Shown here: piece after piece, positions 7,081-11,557 of the stretch | Position numbering within the stretch: position 1 is the stretch's first letter | How the letters are laid out: each line of letters opens with the position of its first letter | Assembly: GCA_023433855.1 (NCBI GenBank) | Contig: JAEYTV010000014.1 | Location: forward strand, 1 to 11,557 | Length of the DNA: 11,557 nucleotides | Direction: 5' to 3' | DNA from: Pseudomonadota bacterium | Lineage (GTDB): Bacteria > Pseudomonadota > Alphaproteobacteria > Rhizobiales > Rhizobiaceae | Notes under the pieces: model-generated | What the model was told of the DNA's origin: nothing | Seen by the model: only the letters and a program-made list of their open reading frames with translations | Database searches by the model: none | Translations under genes and position numbers: made by a program

Positions 7081-9473
7081 GCTCACAGACCCATCGTTTC
7101 ATCTCCGGGAACCGACGTGTACGCGAGGATCGCCGTTTCGTTGCAGGCAAGGGAAAATTCGTCGCCGACATTGATATGCCCAATGTGGCGCATGTGGCCC
7201 TCGTCGCGGCGCAGCATCCGGCGGCCAGGATCGTGAGGATCGATGCCTCGGCGGCGCTTGCCATGGAAGGCGTCATCTCCGTCCTGACCGGGGAAGAACT
7301 GGCTGCGGCCGTCAATCCGTTGATGAATGGACTGGAGACCCCGAAGGTGCGGAGATTTCCGCTCGCCGTCGGACAGAACCGCTACGCCGGCGAATGGATA
7401 GCGGCGGTTGTCGCGGAAAGTCGGGCAATTGCCGAGGACGCTGCGGAACTGGTAGTAGTCGAGATCGAGAAGCTGGGATTCGTCGTTGACCCGGAAGAGG
7501 CTCTGAAGCCCGATGCTCCGGTCTGCCATCCCGAGCATGGGTCCAATCTGCTGCTTGACCGCACCTTCGACTGGGGAGCGGTCGAGGAGGATTTTGCCCG
7601 CAGCGAAGAAAAGCTCAGCCTCCGGGTCACCTGGGGCCGCAACTCGACCGTTCCCATCGAGACGTTTGGCGTCATTTGCAAATGGGATCCTTGGGCGGAG
7701 ATGCTGGACGTCTGGGCCTCAATCCAGATGCCGAAATACGCAGATCAGATCGCGCGTTCGCTGAAGATACCGGGCAACTCCGTTCGCATTCATTATGACG
7801 TGGATGTCGGCGGCAGCTACGGCGTCAAGCGGGGCATCAAGCACACGGTCTTGTGTGGCTATCTTACGAGAAAGCTGGGCAGGCCCGTCCGCCTGATCGA
7901 GGATCGCCTGGAAAACATGCGGGCCGGCGACGCGCATGGGCCCGAGCGGATTTTCGACATCGAAGTCGCTTTCGACCGCGACGGCACCGTCCGGTCGATG
8001 AAGATGCGCGCGCTCGACAATGCCGGGGCCTACGCGGGCCGAGCCCCCTTCCAGCTGGGCAAGCCGATTGGGGCGATCGTCGGGCCCTACCAGATTGCAT
8101 CGGTCCAGTACCGCGCCATGTCGGTCACGACCAACAAGACGGTACAAGAGGCGGTACGCGGCTTTGGCCAGTCGCCGACCAACTACGCCATCGAGACCAT
8201 GATGGATCGGGTCGCCGATCATCTTGGCATGGACAGGCTCGAAATCAGGCGCCGCAACTTGATCCGCGCCGATCAGTTCCCCTACCTCATCCCCTCAGGA
8301 AGTACCTACGATTCCGGCGATTACCATACCGTCATCGACAAGGTCCTGGCGCATGCGGACTATCAGGCCCTCATAGCGGAGCGCGACAGGCTGCGGGCGG
8401 AAGGCGTTTGCGCAGGTATCGGGATCGCCGCCTGCCTGGAGCCCTCGGGCGGAAACTCCTCCTTCGAGCCGCTTCTGAACGAAAACAACCGGACCTCGAC
8501 CTGGATGGAGGGCAGCCGGGTCAACGTCGATGCGCTCGGAGACGTCACGGTCACCATTCACACGACGAGCGCTGGCCAGGGGCACGAGACGCTGGCGGCA
8601 ACGGTCGTGGCGGAGGTGCTCGAGATCGATCCCGACCGTATTCGCGTTGTCCGTCCCGACAGCCTCAACAGCCTTCCGGGAAATTCGCCCGTCGGCAGCC
8701 GCATGGCGATCATGCTGGGTGGAGCGGCCGCGAGGGCGGCGCGGAACATCCGGGAGCAGATGATGATGATCGCAGCCCACGTCATGGGCGCGGACGCATC
8801 CAGCCTGAAGTATGAAAGCGGCACGATCAACGGCCCAGGCGGGCGCAAGATCACCTGGGAAGAGATGGTGGATATCACCCACCGCCGATTCCATGACCTG
8901 CCTGCGGACTGCAGGCCCGGCCTCACGGCGAGCTTCATCCAGCAGGTTCCCACGGGGATCGCACTTCCCAAGGACGGCAAGGTGCAGATGTATCCCTGTT
9001 ACTCCTTCGAATTCCATCTCATCCTGCTCACGTTCGACCCGGTGCTCGCGCGCCCGGAGATCCGCCGCTACGTCATCGGCCATGACTGCGGCACGGTGAT
9101 CAATCCCCATATCGTGAAGGGCATGACGCTCGGAGGGATCGCCCACGGCATCGGCGCGGCGCTTCTCGAGGAGTTCGCCTATGACGGTGAAGGGCAGCTG
9201 ATGACGCAGAGCTTCCTCGACTATCTCATGCCCTCGTCGCACGAGATGCCGGATGTCGAGATCATCCATCATTGCACGCCGTCCCCGCTGACCGAGTTCG
9301 GCCAGAAAGGCTCTGGCGAGAGCGGCTATCTCGGGGCCCCTGCGGCCATATCCGGCGCCATCAACGATGCATTGAGCCCCTGGAAGGTGCGGCTCAGCAA
9401 ACTTCCAATCCGAATGAGCGCGGTCAGCGACGCAATTGCCGCCGCGGAAGAGCAAGGCAGGAGACCAGCATGA
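7077..9473 (+). CDS. Molybdenum hydroxylase Mo-cofactor (large) subunit, xanthine dehydrogenase family, substrate unknown
   Basis: This 798-residue catalytic subunit binds molybdopterin cytosine dinucleotide and hydroxylates a substrate with water. I chose the ATG at 7077, not earlier in-frame codons, because it has AGGAGG (7064-7069) 7 nt upstream and a 4-nt overlap with the small-subunit stop. The N-terminal a/b hammerhead domain (about 10-140) is followed by the cofactor domains: VGGSYGVK (244-251), the active-site loop QEAVRGFGQSP (357-367), the cofactor-binding SAGQGHE (498-504) and the catalytic glutamate in GQKGSGESG (E748). The loop has Gly362 where form I CO dehydrogenase has the copper-binding cysteine of AYRCSFR, so this is not a CO dehydrogenase. 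Hydroxylation of an N-heterocycle, purine or aldehyde is plausible. Its stop overlaps the amidohydrolase start. Confidence 0.95.
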   Translation: MSSQTHRFISGNRRVREDRRFVAGKGKFVADIDMPNVAHVALVAAQHPAARIVRIDASAALAMEGVISVLTGEELAAAVNPLMNGLETPKVRRFPLAVGQNRYAGEWIAAVVAESRAIAEDAAELVVVEIEKLGFVVDPEEALKPDAPVCHPEHGSNLLLDRTFDWGAVEEDFARSEEKLSLRVTWGRNSTVPIETFGVICKWDPWAEMLDVWASIQMPKYADQIARSLKIPGNSVRIHYDVDVGGSYGVKRGIKHTVLCGYLTRKLGRPVRLIEDRLENMRAGDAHGPERIFDIEVAFDRDGTVRSMKMRALDNAGAYAGRAPFQLGKPIGAIVGPYQIASVQYRAMSVTTNKTVQEAVRGFGQSPTNYAIETMMDRVADHLGMDRLEIRRRNLIRADQFPYLIPSGSTYDSGDYHTVIDKVLAHADYQALIAERDRLRAEGVCAGIGIAACLEPSGGNSSFEPLLNENNRTSTWMEGSRVNVDALGDVTVTIHTTSAGQGHETLAATVVAEVLEIDPDRIRVVRPDSLNSLPGNSPVGSRMAIMLGGAAARAARNIREQMMMIAAHVMGADASSLKYESGTINGPGGRKITWEEMVDITHRRFHDLPADCRPGLTASFIQQVPTGIALPKDGKVQMYPCYSFEFHLILLTFDPVLARPEIRRYVIGHDCGTVINPHIVKGMTLGGIAHGIGAALLEEFAYDGEGQLMTQSFLDYLMPSSHEMPDVEIIHHCTPSPLTEFGQKGSGESGYLGAPAAISGAINDALSPWKVRLSKLPIRMSAVSDAIAAAEEQGRRPA

Positions 9474-10450
9474 TCATCGACGCCCACGCCCACCTCGTTC
9501 CTCCGGCCCTGCTGGACGAATTGCGGGACCGCCGCCAGGAGTTCCCCTCCGTAACCATGACCGAGAAGGACGGAAGCCTGGCTTTCGCTTTTTCCGGCAA
9601 GCCGTCCACCCGCCCCGTCTCACCCGGTCTTACCAACATTGCCAAACGGCTGAGCTGGATGGATGAGAACGGGATCGACCGCCAGGTGGTCGCCGGCTGG
9701 CTCGACATGTTCGGCAACGACCTTCCCGCCTCCGAAGGCGCCGAATGGGCGCGCACCATCAACCGCCATCTGCGACAGGCGGAAAAGGACAGCAATGACA
9801 GGTTCATCGGCCTCGCTGTGGTGCCGCTTCAGGACGGCGCAAAGGCGGCCGAAGTGTTGCGCGAGGCTCATGCCAGCGGCTTCAAGGGGACCATGATCGG
9901 AACCCAGCCCAAAGGCAAGGGCGGCGTCCTCGACGATGCCGATCTCGATCCGTTCTGGGAAGCGGCCGACGAGCTCGGCTCCATCGTTTCTATTCATCCC
10001 GTCTTCGATGCGGGTGACGATCGCGTGAAGTTCCACGGCATGGAAAACGCGGTGGGCCGCATCACCGATACGCTGATCGCGGTCAGCCGCATCATATATT
10101 CCGGCCATGTCGAACGGTATTCGAACATCAGGTTCCTCGTGGGCATCGGCGGCGCCGCCTTGCCGTATGTCATCGGTCGCCTGAAGAGAAACCATTCCCT
10201 GCATCCGGAGGACATGGCCGATCCCGCCAAGGCGCTGTCGATGATGTACTACGACACGCTGGTCCATGATCCCAAGGTCCTGAAGCTGCTGATCGAGACG
10301 GTCGGCAGCGACCGGATCATGCTCGGCTCCGACATGCCGTTCCCCATCGGCGATCCGAAGCCGAGAGCGATCCTCGACGAGCTTGGCCTCAGCGCCTCGG
10401 AGCGGCGGTCGATCGAAGGTGGCCTGGTCGAGTCACTGATCGGCCGGTGA
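9470..10450 (+). CDS. Amidohydrolase-2 family protein (ACMSD-like metal-dependent decarboxylase or hydrolase)
   Basis: This 326-residue TIM-barrel protein of the amidohydrolase-2 family has likely zinc ligands His6 and His8 (DAHAH), His176 (SIHP) and Asp288 (GSDMPFP). Spacing matches alpha-amino-beta-carboxymuconate semialdehyde decarboxylase (ACMSD; His9, His11, His177, Asp294). Where ACMSD has His-Gly-Gly-Gly-x-x-Pro-Tyr with the catalytic-base His228, this protein reads IGGAALPY, placing Ile226 there. The following Arg237 aligns with ACMSD Arg239. The fold and metal site look sound but the decarboxylase mechanism is probably changed. Family members decarboxylate or hydrolyse ring-cleavage and cyclic amide products. 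AGGAG (9459-9463) lies 6 nt upstream, and the start overlaps the large-subunit stop. A role on the hydroxylated product is inferred. Confidence 0.85.
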   Translation: MIIDAHAHLVPPALLDELRDRRQEFPSVTMTEKDGSLAFAFSGKPSTRPVSPGLTNIAKRLSWMDENGIDRQVVAGWLDMFGNDLPASEGAEWARTINRHLRQAEKDSNDRFIGLAVVPLQDGAKAAEVLREAHASGFKGTMIGTQPKGKGGVLDDADLDPFWEAADELGSIVSIHPVFDAGDDRVKFHGMENAVGRITDTLIAVSRIIYSGHVERYSNIRFLVGIGGAALPYVIGRLKRNHSLHPEDMADPAKALSMMYYDTLVHDPKVLKLLIETVGSDRIMLGSDMPFPIGDPKPRAILDELGLSASERRSIEGGLVESLIGR

Positions 10451-10473
10451 GGCGAATACGGGAGGAGACTAAC

Positions 10474-10938
10474 ATGAAAATGGAACTGAACGGATCCGAG
10501 GAGATCGCGGCAAGCCGGCAGCAGCTGTGGGAGGGACTGAACGACCCGGCCGTCCTGACGAAATGTATCCCCGGCTGCCAGGCGATGGTCGAGACTTCTC
10601 CCGACAGCTATGACGTGAGGATGCAGCTCAAAGTCGCCGCCGTCGGCGGAAGCTTCGACGGCAAGGTTGCGCTGTCGGACAAGGTCGAAGGCGAACGCTG
10701 CCGGATCGCCGTTTCGGGTGCTGGATCGCTGGGAACGGGCTCGGGAACCGCCGAGTTCACGATCACCGAGATAGATGCCGCGCATTCGCGCCTCGACTAT
10801 GCCGGAACGGGCGAGATCGGCGGTCTTGTCGCCGGCGTCGGCCAGCGCATTCTGGGCTCCGTCGCCAAGCATCTGACGAAACAGTTCTTCACCGCCCTCC
10901 GGAAGCACTACGCAGACCTCGACAAAGCGGAGGCGTGA
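10474..10938 (+). CDS. CoxG-like SRPBCC-domain protein (carbon monoxide dehydrogenase subunit G family)
   Basis: This 154-residue START/SRPBCC-fold protein opens with a beta strand and then the family's Trp-x-x-Leu-Asn-Asp-Pro (about 19-25) and Cys-Ile-Pro-Gly-Cys (31-35, IPGC being a common CoxG motif). It ends with a long helix containing QFFTALRK. CoxG in CO oxidisers helps attach the dehydrogenase to the membrane. Here the usual hydrophobic C-terminal extension is absent, so a soluble accessory or ligand-binding role is more likely. The ATG at 10474 has an AGGAG site (10463-10467) 6 nt upstream and lies 23 nt after the amidohydrolase. It is clearly in the hydroxylase operon. A lipid- or hydrophobe-binding function is a family possibility only. 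Confidence 0.88.
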   Translation: MKMELNGSEEIAASRQQLWEGLNDPAVLTKCIPGCQAMVETSPDSYDVRMQLKVAAVGGSFDGKVALSDKVEGERCRIAVSGAGSLGTGSGTAEFTITEIDAAHSRLDYAGTGEIGGLVAGVGQRILGSVAKHLTKQFFTALRKHYADLDKAEA

Positions 10939-10939
10939 T

Positions 10940-11557
10940 ATGTCTTCCGTGACGCGCGGCATTCGCGAATCGTCGGTGACCGTTGAGGGAAGCCGGCAGA
11001 TCTTCATGTCGGAGAAGCCGGCAGAGGGGTGCGATATCCCGCTCCTCTTCCTCAATTCGCTCGCTGCGGACCTGACCATGTGGGACGACGTGCGTGGACG
11101 CCTCGATGCCCGGACGGTGGCGTTCGACGCCCGTGGGCATGGACGCTCGGATGTCGTGCCGGGAGATGCCGATCTCGACGGGTTCGCGGATGATGCCGTC
11201 GCCGTCATGGATGCCGCAGGCATCGATCGTGCGGTTCTGTGCGGGCTGTCACTGGGTGGCCTGACGGCCATGTCTCTTGCCGGCCGGATGCCGGATCGTG
11301 TCCTGGGGCTTGTCCTGGCAAATACAGCGGTGAGTTTCCCGCCGGCCCAGATGTGGCGCGAGCGCGCCGACATGGCCCGCGACGGATCATTCCCGCAGCT
11401 TGTTCAGCCGACGCTGGAGCGCTGGCTGACCCCCGGCTTCCGTGAGGCGCAGCCGACCGTCGCCGCGGAAGTCCGTCGCATGATCGCATCTACCCCCGCA
11501 GAGGGATATGCTGCCGCCTGCGCCGTGCTTGAGAGAGGTGATGCCAGGAAAGCCATG
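10940..11557 (+). CDS. Alpha/beta hydrolase, 3-oxoadipate enol-lactonase-like (partial, cut by right edge)
   Basis: The first 206 residues of an alpha/beta hydrolase are visible, with no stop before the window ends. An oxyanion-hole region reads LNSLAADLTMWDD (38-50), as in PcaD-type enol-lactonases (Asn-Ser-Leu-x-x-Asp-x-x-Met-Trp-Asp). A GHGRSD turn follows (67-71), and the nucleophile elbow is Gly-Leu-Ser-Leu-Gly (Ser104). The acid and histidine of the triad would lie beyond the edge. The ATG starts one base after the CoxG stop, so it is tightly coupled. A lactone or ester formed after ring hydroxylation and cleavage is a reasonable substrate, though a true 3-oxoadipate enol-lactone is not proven. 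The lid region after about residue 130 is the part most specific to substrate and is seen in full only to 206. Confidence 0.85.
   Translation, partial: MSSVTRGIRESSVTVEGSRQIFMSEKPAEGCDIPLLFLNSLAADLTMWDDVRGRLDARTVAFDARGHGRSDVVPGDADLDGFADDAVAVMDAAGIDRAVLCGLSLGGLTAMSLAGRMPDRVLGLVLANTAVSFPPAQMWRERADMARDGSFPQLVQPTLERWLTPGFREAQPTVAAEVRRMIASTPAEGYAAACAVLERGDARKAM

Noticed and set aside
8295..9455. 386-codon open frame on the minus strand opposite the Mo-subunit gene
   Set aside because: It mirrors high-GC codons of a clearly conserved gene on the plus strand. Its protein is rich in Arg, His and Asp without a recognisable family, and no ribosome-binding site stands out.
7077..10938. Aerobic CO dehydrogenase operon
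   Set aside because: The large subunit lacks the AYRCSFR loop with the copper-binding cysteine, and the downstream genes are an amidohydrolase and a lactonase-like hydrolase.
10249..11373. 374-codon open frame on the minus strand opposite the amidohydrolase, CoxG and hydrolase genes
   Set aside because: It spans three genes whose plus-strand motifs are intact, has low-complexity Ser/Arg/Pro composition and resembles no family.

Overview
The window looks like part of an alphaproteobacterial genome, probably Rhizobiales. The evidence is moderately high GC coding DNA, Tat-exported ABC binding proteins, a MocR-type regulator, and a Cox/xanthine-dehydrogenase-type molybdenum hydroxylase in a catabolic operon. 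This assignment is inferred from gene style only; no rRNA or other phylogenetic marker is present.

Left module (1-2526, all on the minus strand, transcribed right to left). An acyl-CoA-dehydrogenase-fold flavoprotein comes first (2526-1279). It resembles the DszC-type flavin monooxygenases more than true dehydrogenases, because the usual catalytic glutamate region is replaced. Next is a Tat-exported PotD-like substrate-binding protein (1235-153), and then the first 16 codons of what looks like an ABC ATPase (50-1, cut by the window edge). A perfect 11-bp hairpin lies between the last two genes. The layout suggests an uptake system co-transcribed with an enzyme acting on the imported compound.

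Middle (2527-3683). About 1.15 kb carries no intact gene. It has scattered coding-like scraps, one possibly a decayed GcvT-like (aminomethyltransferase) fold, and some small inverted repeats.

Right module (3684-11557). A MocR/GntR-aminotransferase regulator (minus strand) faces a tightly packed plus-strand operon. In order, the operon encodes a NIPSNAP-like small protein, the three subunits of a molybdenum hydroxylase (FAD, 2Fe-2S and Mo-cofactor subunits), an ACMSD-like amidohydrolase-2 protein, a CoxG-like SRPBCC protein, and an alpha/beta hydrolase resembling 3-oxoadipate enol-lactonase (cut by the right edge). Three gene junctions are 4-nt ATGA overlaps. The 284-bp divergent promoter holds five exact copies of the hexamer ATTGTC/GACAAT and two one-mismatch copies; three of these seven abut one another inside the predicted MocR promoter. 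This is a strong candidate operator array.

Taken together, the right module reads as a peripheral catabolic pathway for an aromatic or N-heteroaromatic compound: Mo-dependent ring hydroxylation, then processing by an amidohydrolase-family enzyme, then an (enol-)lactone or ester hydrolysis, under a PLP-binding regulator. The substrate cannot be read from the sequence. The Mo subunit is not a CO dehydrogenase, and the ACMSD-like protein lacks the histidine that acts as catalytic base in characterised ACMSD, so neither enzyme should be named after its best-known relative.
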